From the NCBI GenBank assembly GCA_021826835.1, contig JAKAYH010000111.1:2235-7251 (forward strand): 5,017 nucleotides of DNA. The letters run 5' to 3'. Numbering within the stretch: position 1 is the stretch's first letter; each line of letters opens with the position of its first letter. Source of the stretch: Thermoplasmata archaeon (GTDB lineage Archaea > Thermoplasmatota > Thermoplasmata > Thermoplasmatales > Thermoplasmataceae). The position numbers and the translations under genes are program-made. Below are positions 1 to 5,017 of the stretch, in pieces. Under the pieces are notes generated by a model. It was not told the origin of the DNA. It did no database searches and was given only the letters and a program-made list of their open reading frames with translations.

Positions 1-349
1 TCTGTGTCATTTCCGGTTCAGGGTGCCGGTCAGTTTCAGCAAAATGTTGAGCATAAATAAGTGCTGGGGCTTCTTCAGGGGAGGCATGGGAATGGAATTG
101 TAGATTTACAAGCTCGGATAGTTCCTCTTTGCTGATTCCATTAGAGAGGGCCTGCTTTCCATGAAACCACTGGCAGTAAACACAACCGTTTACTGCTGTT
201 ATCACGGTCATGATTTTTTCGGCAAATTTCCTGGAGACAGACCTGCTTCTCACTGCTCCTAAGATTTCTGGAAAGTGGCTTGCTAAGTAAAGAACATCCT
301 TTGCAAAGAGGGATGGCGTATAGATCCTCTTCCCGAAATTATTATTCAT
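1..349 (-). CDS. AhpD/carboxymuconolactone decarboxylase-like protein, 3' end cut by window
   Basis: Probable thiol peroxidase or peroxidase-partner protein of the AhpD/CMD fold, likely cytoplasmic. Reading from ATG at 349-347 gives 116 uninterrupted codons to the window edge. The core is CVYCQWFHG: Cys56-x2-Cys59-x3-His63, preceded by Glu44. The spacing Glu-12-Cys-3-Cys-4-His matches the catalytic set I recall for mycobacterial AhpD (Glu118, Cys130, Cys133, His137), in which the CxxC cysteines cycle between dithiol and disulfide and reduce peroxides. The N-terminal part (residues 5-50) is helical and hydrophobic in the usual CMD pattern. The start is the first ATG before the conserved region; no strong Shine-Dalgarno lies before it, only a weak purine-rich stretch at about 352-363. 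The gene points away from the rest of the window, so it is not in an operon with the helicase. The physiological substrate cannot be told from this; a CMD protein with another redox role is possible. The family call is fairly sure, the exact enzyme is not. Confidence 0.8.
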   Translation of the reverse strand, partial: MNNNFGKRIYTPSLFAKDVLYLASHFPEILGAVRSRSVSRKFAEKIMTVITAVNGCVYCQWFHGKQALSNGISKEELSELVNLQFHSHASPEEAPALIYAQHFAETDRHPEPEMTQ

Positions 350-375
350 TTCCAACACTCTTTAGTCTTTGATGG

Positions 376-390
376 CTTAAAAGGAATATA
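376..390 (-). promoter_or_regulatory. Possible TATA region of the AhpD-like gene
   Basis: On the minus strand this stretch reads TATATTCCTTTTAAG, giving two overlapping TATA-like candidates. The TTTTAAG element is centred about 30 bases before the ATG and would give an almost leaderless transcript. The TATATTC element is centred about 39 bases upstream and would give a leader of roughly 13 bases. Neither is a strong archaeal TATA box, so the choice is open. Confidence 0.3.
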
Positions 391-404
391 CCGTCCTGAG
401 ACGG
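391..404. repeat. Short perfect inverted repeat upstream of the AhpD-like gene
   Basis: CCGTC and GACGG are perfect reverse complements separated by a CTGA loop. The repeat is markedly more GC-rich than its surroundings and abuts the upstream side of the possible TATA region of the AhpD-like gene, 42-55 bases before its ATG. It could be a small operator. A 5-bp stem of this kind can also arise by chance. Confidence 0.35.
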
Positions 405-586
405 GCATAATTTTGCAAATTTTCAAGTTTTAAATTGCTTGGTTCTGGTATTGAGAGTTTGTTTTTCTGGAGTCAATTTTGTGTTAGATCGCCATAAGAC
501 ATATGATTCAGAATGTTCAATTCTCTCTCTTGATGAATCAAAGGAACAGAAGTCAAAGATAGCAATCTTGGAAGCTATATAGATAG
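405..586. other. Intergenic stretch with no credible intact gene
   Basis: Both strands were read. The only open stretch of note is on the plus strand, from 400 to a TAG at 580-582. It has no ATG start, and its codons from about 481 read VLDRHKTYDSECSILSLDES and onwards. This lies directly before the transposase-like remnant and may be a decayed upstream part of the same gene, but I do not recognise it and cannot show the link. Confidence 0.3.
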
Positions 587-837
587 ATTCAGACCACATA
601 TGATCTTATTCATCGTAAACAGGATCAATACAATAGGATGAGTATTGGAATTGTATCGCAGTTTAGAGCTGCCGGTCTCACAAATAAGCTGTCGGTGAAG
701 GATGTGTTGTTGAAATCATCGAAGGTTTACAAAAAGCCAGGGGTAAGAAGGAAAAAATGAGTGAGATACCTTCAAGCATTGAAAAGATGGACAGATTGCT
801 CGGAAGCAATATATTCCCTAAAAGGTTGCGGAGTTAA
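587..837 (+). pseudogene. Frameshifted C-terminal remnant, probably of an IS transposase
   Basis: Two plus-strand reading frames join into one plausible protein tail. Frame A (587-757) reads through RAAGLTNKLSVKDVLLKSSK and KVYKK and ends at TGA 758-760. Frame B continues from ATG 757 with MSEIPSSIEKMDRLLGSNIF and PKRLRS, ending at TAA 835-837. The switch falls exactly on a run of six A (752-757). A seventh A would make AGG-AAA-AAA-ATG-AGT one continuous frame, so a single-base loss explains the break. The pattern AGLT..LSV.DVL...SKVY, then SEIP, then LLG..IFPK.LRS resembles the C-terminal end of IS4/IS1634-type archaeal transposases as I remember them; no DDE catalytic residues are present to confirm this. 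There is no start codon at the 5' end and no terminal inverted repeats were found, so this is a fragment and not a working element. Real small overlapping peptides (40 and 26 codons from ATG 638 and ATG 757, ATGA overlap) are the less likely alternative. Confidence 0.45.
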
Positions 838-910
838 GTTTAAAATTACAATTTGACAGGCAAGGTTTGCATAGCCACAGTCAAAAATTTGGGTTAACCA
901 GCGTGACACA

Positions 911-930
911 AATTAAAAATTTCAAAAATC
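911..930 (-). terminator. Possible oligo-T terminator after the helicase gene
   Basis: Beginning 34 bases past the helicase stop codon, the minus strand reads two T5 runs (from 929-923 and 920-915) followed by more T-rich sequence, without a GC-rich hairpin. Archaeal RNA polymerase commonly stops at such U-rich tracts. The surrounding DNA is AT-rich, so the signal is suggestive only. Confidence 0.35.
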
Positions 931-963
931 ATTCAGTTTAAGCAAGGTATAAACTATTCTCCA

Positions 964-3900
964 CTAAATGGGAACAAGAATGTTAGTGAGAGCAAGGAAT
1001 CCTGCGGGGATTGGTTTGTCAAGTTTCCATACAATATTCATTGGCCTGCTTCCTGTATGACTAAGATAATTCGCTGTTCCAAGAAAAGTGTATGGGGAAG
1101 CGCCTGCTAAATCCTCACGGTTTTCGCGTACAAATAGTACTACCTTACTGCCGTTTCGTATATGATTAATATATCTTTGACCCGTTACTGAATCTTCGGA
1201 AGTAGTGCTCTGACTTTGCCAGTGAAAAAGTAAGTCACTAATGGAGTAGTCTTTATACATAGTCGACGGAGAGTAGTTTTCTTCGGATTTATTAAGTGTT
1301 ATAAACAAAACATCGACCTTCTTCTTGGGTATATATTTAACCCCTTCTCTTACGTTTCCAGGTGTCAGGTAATCAAATGCAACTAGGATCTGGTCCCTAG
1401 TATATCTGCTGTGCAGGTAAAGCGGAGACTCAAATCCCAAACCTACTGGTTCTTCAACAAAGTCAATCTTTATGAGATTGTATCTTAGCAGTTCAATTAA
1501 CTCCTTGAACATTATCCTGTTTTCGCTCAATTTTAGCAAACTTTCTTTCAAATCTTTGAACCCAGACTTTTCCAATGATTTCTGCCATATAGTAAAGTGA
1601 AACATCATAAGCATCCTTGATTCTTGCTCCGTGAGTTTTTTCAGATTCAATAAATCCAAATTATTAAGTACATTCAAAAGGAACTCAATCCATTTTCGGG
1701 AATTTATTGAGCAGATTCTCGAAAATGCCACTGTAAATATCTTCTCCAACGGTTCGCTAAAATCACCGATTATTCCTGCTCTAGCTTTAAGACGTGAAAA
1801 ACTGTATCTTCTGTAAATTTCACGAACATCCATATGGTAATATCCAATAAAGTTTATGAGTGATGGTTCTAGTAATGTGTCTTGTTGGAACGACGAAATT
1901 CTTGAAACCAGGCCAGATAGTGTCCCAATTGAGTCTTTGATGTTCTCAAGTATAAATTCAGTTGCCTTACGCTCAAGTTGAATATAACAACCTGTAGGAA
2001 CATCAGGAAAGCCTCTTTTTATCTCATCAATAATGCCCCTATTAGTCTTGCTCAGTAGCGCTTTGAACTTTGACTCAAAATCATACTTACTATTCGCCTG
2101 ACCCACAAAATCCAGCACTGTTAAGCAATCCTTGTCATCAGTAATTCTAAGACCTCGACCAAGTTGTTGTAAGAAAACGGTGAGGCTTTCAGTTGGTCTC
2201 AGGAACAATATAGTATTTATCTCTGGAATGTCCACCCCCTCATTGTACAGGTCAACAACGAAAATGAACTTGATTTTTCCAGAGACGAGTTCTTCTTTTG
2301 CAGTTAATCTTTCTTTATCAGCAGAATCTGCAGTGAGGTAGAGTGAAGTAATACCTGCATCATTGAATTGCTTAGCCATGAATGCAGCGTGGGTTCGAGA
2401 CACACAAAATGCAAGTCCTTTGACATTTCTAATATCGGCGACATATTTCATTACGGAGTCAATTATGAGCGTCGCTCTTCTCACCCCCCATCCCTGTTCG
2501 TCTGTGTAGATATTCTCTATTTCAGTAACATCATATCCTCCTCTCGCCCATTTTAAGTTTCGAAGGCTCACCGGATCAGTTATGACAAAATACTGGAAAG
2601 TGCTAAGTAGTTTTCTATCAATAGCTTCTGGCAACCTTATTTCTGCTGATACATGGTTCCCAAAATAATGAAGTATGTCTTTCCCGTCCATTCTTTCAGG
2701 AGTTGCTGTAAGCCCAATTAAAATCTTTGGGCAATAATAGTTAAGTAGTTTCTGGTAGCTCTCTGAGGCAGCATGATGAAACTCATCTATTACAATATAA
2801 TCATAATAGTATGGATCAGTCTGGTTATACAATTCCTGTGAATTGAACGATTGGATACTTACGAAAAGATGATCCAAACTGGATGGTTTGGAACTACCCA
2901 CCATTAGATCCCCAAAGTTGTAATCTCTTAAAATTCCCCGAAAACAATCTAAACTCTGCCTAAGAATTTCTTCTCTGTGCGCGACAAAAAGAAGCCTTTT
3001 CCTGTTATTTCCATATTCACTGCAAAATCTTTTATAATCAAATGCTGAAATCACAGTTTTACCAGTACCGGTTGCCGCTACCACTAAATTAGTGTAGTTA
3101 TTGTGAACAATGCGTTCTGCGTGGAGCTTTTCTAAAATTTCTATCTGATATTTATATGGGTGAATCTCGAAAAGAAAAGTTGCAGGAGCTACGGATCCCA
3201 TGTTTAATTCAGAATCTATTGCTTTAATGAATCTAAATTTGTCCTTCGGTGTGTAGAGTTCAAAGTCTCTTGAGTTCCAATAAGTCTCAAAGGTTGCATT
3301 GATTTTTTGCATAGTGCTTTTAAGGTCCCTTTCTGTAACCTTTACATTCCATTCTAGTCCACCCAATACTGCTGCATTTGAAAGATTTGAAGAACCTACA
3401 TACGCAGTTGAAAACCCGCTTTCCCTATTAAAGATATAGGTTTTTGCATGAAGCCTAGTTCTCTTCGTATCGTATGAAATTCTGATCTGGGTGTTTGGAA
3501 GAGAACTGATCTCTTCCACAGCTTTTACGTCGGTCGCTCCCATGTATGAGGTCGTTATAACCCGCAATTTTCCGCCATTGTTTGTAAACTTCTTTAAGTC
3601 ATCAATTATGAGACGAAGACCACTCCACTTGATAAATGACACTAGCATATCTACAGTGTCGCAGGATTGTATCTCTCTTTTCAGTTCTGAATAAAGGCTT
3701 GGTTCACCAAGCGAACCAGTAAAAAGAGAACTTTGTGAAATTGAAGATTCCGGTCTTATCATATGATTTTCTTCTTGTATACCGTTAGTTACTGATACTT
3801 TATTTTTAACAGACAGTAACTTTTCACCGGGATTATGAATAAAGAACGAGTCCAATTCAAGTCCATTCTTACGAATGTTTAACGATTCAAGGGAGGCGTT

Positions 3901-4110
3901 TAGAGCAGAAACAAGATCGTTAATACTCGCACCTTTTTCCCTTAATGTATCAAAGTAATTTTCTGCAATGTTGGCGATATACTGTGATAGCATTTTCGAC
4001 GCTTCTTCAGTATCAAGTCTTTTCTTAGTTATCACTTTATCATTTTGGGCTTCAATTTCGCTATGTATTATCTGGTTTATCACCTGTTCATAGATTCCAG
4101 GTTTCAGCAT
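964..4110 (-). CDS. PLD-like nuclease / superfamily II helicase / DUF3427 fusion protein
   Basis: A cytoplasmic, ATP-driven DNA or RNA translocase fused to a nuclease-like domain; intact at 1048 residues, about the usual length for this architecture. Residues 1-125 are a helical N-terminal region opening with the family-like GIYEQVIN. Residues about 130-285 form a phospholipase-D domain with one HKD-type motif: His221-x-Lys223 and, downstream, GSSNLS (Gly239, Ser240, Asn242); the usual HKD aspartate position is Asn228. Residues about 311-690 are a DEAD/DEAH-like motor: Gln322, Walker A AATGTGKT (345-352), motif Ia FVAHRE, motif II DEFHH (442-446), motif III TAT (468-470), motif V EGVDIPE (from 624) and motif VI QQLGRGLR (648-655). 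The tail to 1048 is DUF3427-like, with FHWQSQ (962-967), TGQRY (976-980), LFVRE (992-996) and PYTFLG (1006-1011). The ATG at 4110 is firm, because an in-frame TGA lies at 4119-4117. The gene stands alone, divergent from vapBC. Its biological role is not established; phage or plasmid defence by cleavage coupled to translocation is inferred from the domain mix and neighbours. DNA repair is the alternative. Confidence 0.93.
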   Translation of the reverse strand: MLKPGIYEQVINQIIHSEIEAQNDKVITKKRLDTEEASKMLSQYIANIAENYFDTLREKGASINDLVSALNASLESLNIRKNGLELDSFFIHNPGEKLLSVKNKVSVTNGIQEENHMIRPESSISQSSLFTGSLGEPSLYSELKREIQSCDTVDMLVSFIKWSGLRLIIDDLKKFTNNGGKLRVITTSYMGATDVKAVEEISSLPNTQIRISYDTKRTRLHAKTYIFNRESGFSTAYVGSSNLSNAAVLGGLEWNVKVTERDLKSTMQKINATFETYWNSRDFELYTPKDKFRFIKAIDSELNMGSVAPATFLFEIHPYKYQIEILEKLHAERIVHNNYTNLVVAATGTGKTVISAFDYKRFCSEYGNNRKRLLFVAHREEILRQSLDCFRGILRDYNFGDLMVGSSKPSSLDHLFVSIQSFNSQELYNQTDPYYYDYIVIDEFHHAASESYQKLLNYYCPKILIGLTATPERMDGKDILHYFGNHVSAEIRLPEAIDRKLLSTFQYFVITDPVSLRNLKWARGGYDVTEIENIYTDEQGWGVRRATLIIDSVMKYVADIRNVKGLAFCVSRTHAAFMAKQFNDAGITSLYLTADSADKERLTAKEELVSGKIKFIFVVDLYNEGVDIPEINTILFLRPTESLTVFLQQLGRGLRITDDKDCLTVLDFVGQANSKYDFESKFKALLSKTNRGIIDEIKRGFPDVPTGCYIQLERKATEFILENIKDSIGTLSGLVSRISSFQQDTLLEPSLINFIGYYHMDVREIYRRYSFSRLKARAGIIGDFSEPLEKIFTVAFSRICSINSRKWIEFLLNVLNNLDLLNLKKLTEQESRMLMMFHFTIWQKSLEKSGFKDLKESLLKLSENRIMFKELIELLRYNLIKIDFVEEPVGLGFESPLYLHSRYTRDQILVAFDYLTPGNVREGVKYIPKKKVDVLFITLNKSEENYSPSTMYKDYSISDLLFHWQSQSTTSEDSVTGQRYINHIRNGSKVVLFVRENREDLAGASPYTFLGTANYLSHTGSRPMNIVWKLDKPIPAGFLALTNILVPI

Positions 4111-4127
4111 GCAATTTCAATATCATA

Positions 4128-4147
4128 ACATCATATTAATGTGATGT
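4128..4147. repeat. 20-bp near-perfect palindrome, candidate operator of the helicase gene
   Basis: Arms ACATCA and TGATGT flank an AT core. Of the ten base pairs of symmetry only one (4134 with 4141) fails. The centre, between 4137 and 4138, sits 27-28 bases upstream of the helicase ATG, on top of the TATA-like element. A dimeric repressor bound here would block TBP. If the plus strand were transcribed, the odd pair would be a G-U wobble in an 8-bp stem with a UUAA loop, so an RNA hairpin is a second reading. Confidence 0.55.
4133..4139 (-). promoter_or_regulatory. TATA-like box of the helicase gene
   Basis: The minus strand reads TTAATAT here, centred about 26 bases before the ATG at 4110. 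That is the archaeal TATA-to-start distance, so transcription would begin at or next to the ATG. In agreement, no Shine-Dalgarno sequence precedes the ATG (the upstream bases read TTGAAATTGC). The TATA match is moderate. Confidence 0.45.
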
Positions 4148-4718
4148 ATTCAGATGAATCCTAAGCGCGGTAGATAAAAGCGTTCTAAAATTAACAAGTG
4201 ATATAATATATGTTCAATCCTAATTTGTTAGTTTTTTGTAATGATAGTTTATACGTTGCCCAATCCTATTAGTATCATTTTGTTTTTCAGTCGATAGGGT
4301 ATAATTGATTGAGTTTAACAATATATTTTTCATAGAATCTCTTTCTCTTATTTTTTCCATTAGAAACGCTTTCAACCATGACCAACATGTTTAAAATTTT
4401 ACATTGAACTTTTCGTTAAATATGTTCGTTTGAGTCATACTGGTTTTTTATATACAATTCGGTTTGAAATTATGCATTTAGAAAGAAATTTATTATTTGT
4501 ATATTTAGAGGACAATGACTGACCTGCACCATCACAGAACTGGAACACCGAGATAATAATATTATAGAGAAGAACAGAAAAGTAAATCTTTGCATGGCGA
4601 GGTCACTTCTTTCAAGAGCCTAATTAGCCCAATGAACTTGTAGGAACTTGATTAAAGCTTCGAATGAATGCATTGAATAAGAGATGATGAAACAATCTTT
4701 CCACTTTGTTTATGAAGG
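4148..4718. other. AT-rich divergent intergenic region without a recognisable gene
   Basis: About 570 bases lie between the helicase and vapB promoter regions, with no open frame that looks coding on either strand. Contents worth noting: a TATA-like run at 4201-4210 followed by GTTCAA, similar to the vapB promoter; an 8-base repeat CAATCCTA at 4215-4222 and 4261-4268; a TATA-like TTTATATAC at about 4446-4454 followed at 4508-4517 by GAGG and an ATG that opens only 13 codons; and a direct repeat GAACTTG at 4634-4640 and 4644-4650. From about 4515 to 4700 base composition is more balanced than in 4200-4500, which could mean a decayed gene or an unannotated RNA. I recognise neither. Confidence 0.4.
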
Positions 4719-4727
4719 TTTATATAA
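4719..4727 (+). promoter_or_regulatory. TATA box of vapBC
   Basis: TTTATATAA is a close match to the archaeal TATA consensus, with purine-rich GAAGG just upstream where BRE would lie. Its centre at 4723 is 27 bases before the A of the vapB ATG (4750), so the transcript is predicted to start at or very near the initiation codon and to be leaderless. The absence of any Shine-Dalgarno before that ATG agrees. Confidence 0.7.
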
Positions 4728-4739
4728 TGTTCAAACATA

Positions 4740-4749
4740 AACATATGTT
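4740..4749. repeat. Palindrome abutting the vapB start, candidate autoregulatory operator
   Basis: AACATATGTT is a perfect 10-bp palindrome ending one base before the vapB ATG. Flanking CATA on the left and TATG on the right would extend it to 16 bp if one A of the left AAA were skipped. It also overlaps a 6-base-period direct repeat AAACAT-AAACAT at 4733-4744. VapB proteins usually repress their own operon by binding inverted repeats at the promoter, and this one covers the predicted transcription start. Confidence 0.45.
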
Positions 4750-4962
4750 ATGCCTAAAACTATCACAATCAAAAAGTCAGTGTACGATGAATTAAAAGGG
4801 TTCAAGAAAGAGAACGAGAGTTTCAGTGAGCTTCTGGACAGATTGATCAAATCGCAGAGTAAGAAGGACGTACTTAAGTCATTAAGAGGGAGCATTGAAT
4901 TTGAAAATAAGGAGAAACTCCTTAAGGAGATCGAAAAGAAAAGGTGGGAGAAGAGAAATTGA
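4750..4962 (+). CDS. vapB: VapB-type antitoxin (DUF217/PF02697-like)
   Basis: Antitoxin of a type II toxin-antitoxin pair. It is expected to bind and inhibit the VapC ribonuclease encoded just downstream and to repress the operon. The 70-residue product has the family's form: an N-terminal KTITIKKSVYDEL stretch (residues 3-15; strand then helix of the DNA-binding part), the hallmark ESFSELLDRLI (residues 23-33), and a highly charged Lys/Glu-rich C-terminal half (about 34-70) of the type that wraps the toxin. The ATG at 4750 fits the TATA spacing and gives the typical N-terminus, with no signal or membrane segment. The stop codon overlaps the TTG start of the toxin gene, so the two are translationally coupled. 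It is transcribed divergently from the helicase gene across a 639-base gap. The family assignment is by motif recognition. Confidence 0.85.
   Translation: MPKTITIKKSVYDELKGFKKENESFSELLDRLIKSQSKKDVLKSLRGSIEFENKEKLLKEIEKKRWEKRN
4946..4950 (+). promoter_or_regulatory. Shine-Dalgarno site for vapC inside vapB
   Basis: GGGAG lies eight bases before TTG 4959, with AGGTG immediately upstream (4942-4946); both can pair with the archaeal 16S 3' end. This site favours TTG 4959 as the start of vapC over the in-frame GTG at 4944-4946, which it overlaps. Vap toxin translation by internal initiation contrasts with the leaderless start of vapB. Confidence 0.55.
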
Positions 4963-5017
4963 TTCTGCTGGACACAGATGTCATCATAGAAGTGCTAGAT
5001 AAGAAATCAGTCAAGGG
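4959..5017 (+). CDS. vapC: VapC-type PIN-domain toxin, only the first 19 codons in window
   Basis: Probable ribonuclease toxin of the pair. From TTG 4959 the product begins MILLDTDVIIEVLDKKSVK and runs off the window. LDTDVIIE at residues 4-11 is the canonical first strand of PIN domains. Asp5 is the first metal-binding acidic residue; the remaining acidic residues lie outside the window, so activity cannot be judged. The TTG shares bases with the TGA of vapB (TTGA overlap at 4959-4962). The alternative GTG start at 4944 would add five residues and leave the PIN strand unusually deep. A full-length VapC would be about 125-145 residues. Position directly behind a VapB supports the call. Confidence 0.75.
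   Translation, partial: MILLDTDVIIEVLDKKSVK

Noticed and set aside
421..850. Similar AT-rich 14-mers (AAGTTTTAAATTGC at about 425 and AAGTTTAAAATTAC at about 836) as possible ends of an insertion sequence
   Set aside because: They are direct, not inverted, match only 12 of 14 bases, and are low-complexity AT sequence, so they do not define element boundaries.
892..899. Perfect palindrome GGTTAACC
   Set aside because: Eight bases only, in an intergenic stretch downstream of the helicase gene; expected by chance at this length scale and tied to no promoter.
1631..3694. Plus-strand open frames of 61-69 codons at 1631-1816, 2132-2341, 2368-2556 and 3491-3694
   Set aside because: All lie antisense inside the intact 1048-codon helicase gene, have no recognisable motifs or convincing initiation signals, and are explained by the coding pattern of the opposite strand.
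4215..4268. Direct repeat CAATCCTA, two copies 46 bases apart
   Set aside because: Only two 8-base copies without further units or a conserved spacer, so not a CRISPR or an origin iteron array.
4515..4556. 13-codon ORF with GAGG three bases before its ATG and a TATA-like run upstream
   Set aside because: Too short, the spacing is too tight for a good Shine-Dalgarno, and the product resembles nothing known to me. It was kept only as a note on the intergenic region.
4684..4690. ATGATGA resembling the C box of an archaeal C/D guide RNA
   Set aside because: No CTGA D box follows at a suitable distance and no C'/D' pair is present; the vapB promoter follows directly.
4944..4958. GTG at 4944 as the start of vapC
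   Set aside because: It overlaps the likely Shine-Dalgarno and would add five residues before the PIN strand. TTG 4959 gives the usual MILLDTD-type N-terminus.

Overview
The window looks like AT-rich archaeal DNA. Three things suggest this. The two complete genes have TATA-like boxes centred about 26-27 bases before their ATG, which is the leaderless-mRNA spacing. A small antitoxin resembles the mainly archaeal VapB/DUF217 family. The toxin gene behind it appears to start with TTG. A euryarchaeon of the Thermoplasmata kind (Ferroplasma or Cuniculiplasma-like) is a reasonable guess, but nothing here fixes the taxonomy.

Layout. Bases 1-349 (minus strand) hold the N-terminal 116 codons of an AhpD/carboxymuconolactone-decarboxylase-like peroxidase, cut by the window edge. 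Bases 350-963 carry no intact gene. They contain a short hairpin upstream of the AhpD-like gene and a frameshifted remnant at 587-837 that reads like the C-terminal end of an IS transposase. Bases 964-4110 (minus strand) are one intact 1048-codon gene. Its product has a single phospholipase-D (HKD) nuclease domain, a complete superfamily II helicase motor and a C-terminal DUF3427-type domain. Bases 4111-4749 are a 639-base AT-rich divergent intergenic region without a credible gene. It holds promoter elements at both ends and a near-perfect 20-bp palindrome over the helicase TATA region. Bases 4750-5017 hold a VapB-type antitoxin and, overlapping its stop codon, the first 19 codons of a PIN-domain VapC toxin that runs off the window.

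How it fits together. The nuclease-helicase-DUF3427 protein has the modular look of a stand-alone restriction or defence enzyme: nuclease, translocating motor, probable recognition domain. No methyltransferase is visible. Its neighbours are a toxin-antitoxin pair and transposase debris, which is typical of an accessory or defence-type locus. The AhpD-like gene is more likely ordinary chromosomal flank. The helicase gene is the best candidate for an under-described system; its palindrome suggests it is repressed until needed. The defence role is inference, not something the sequence proves.
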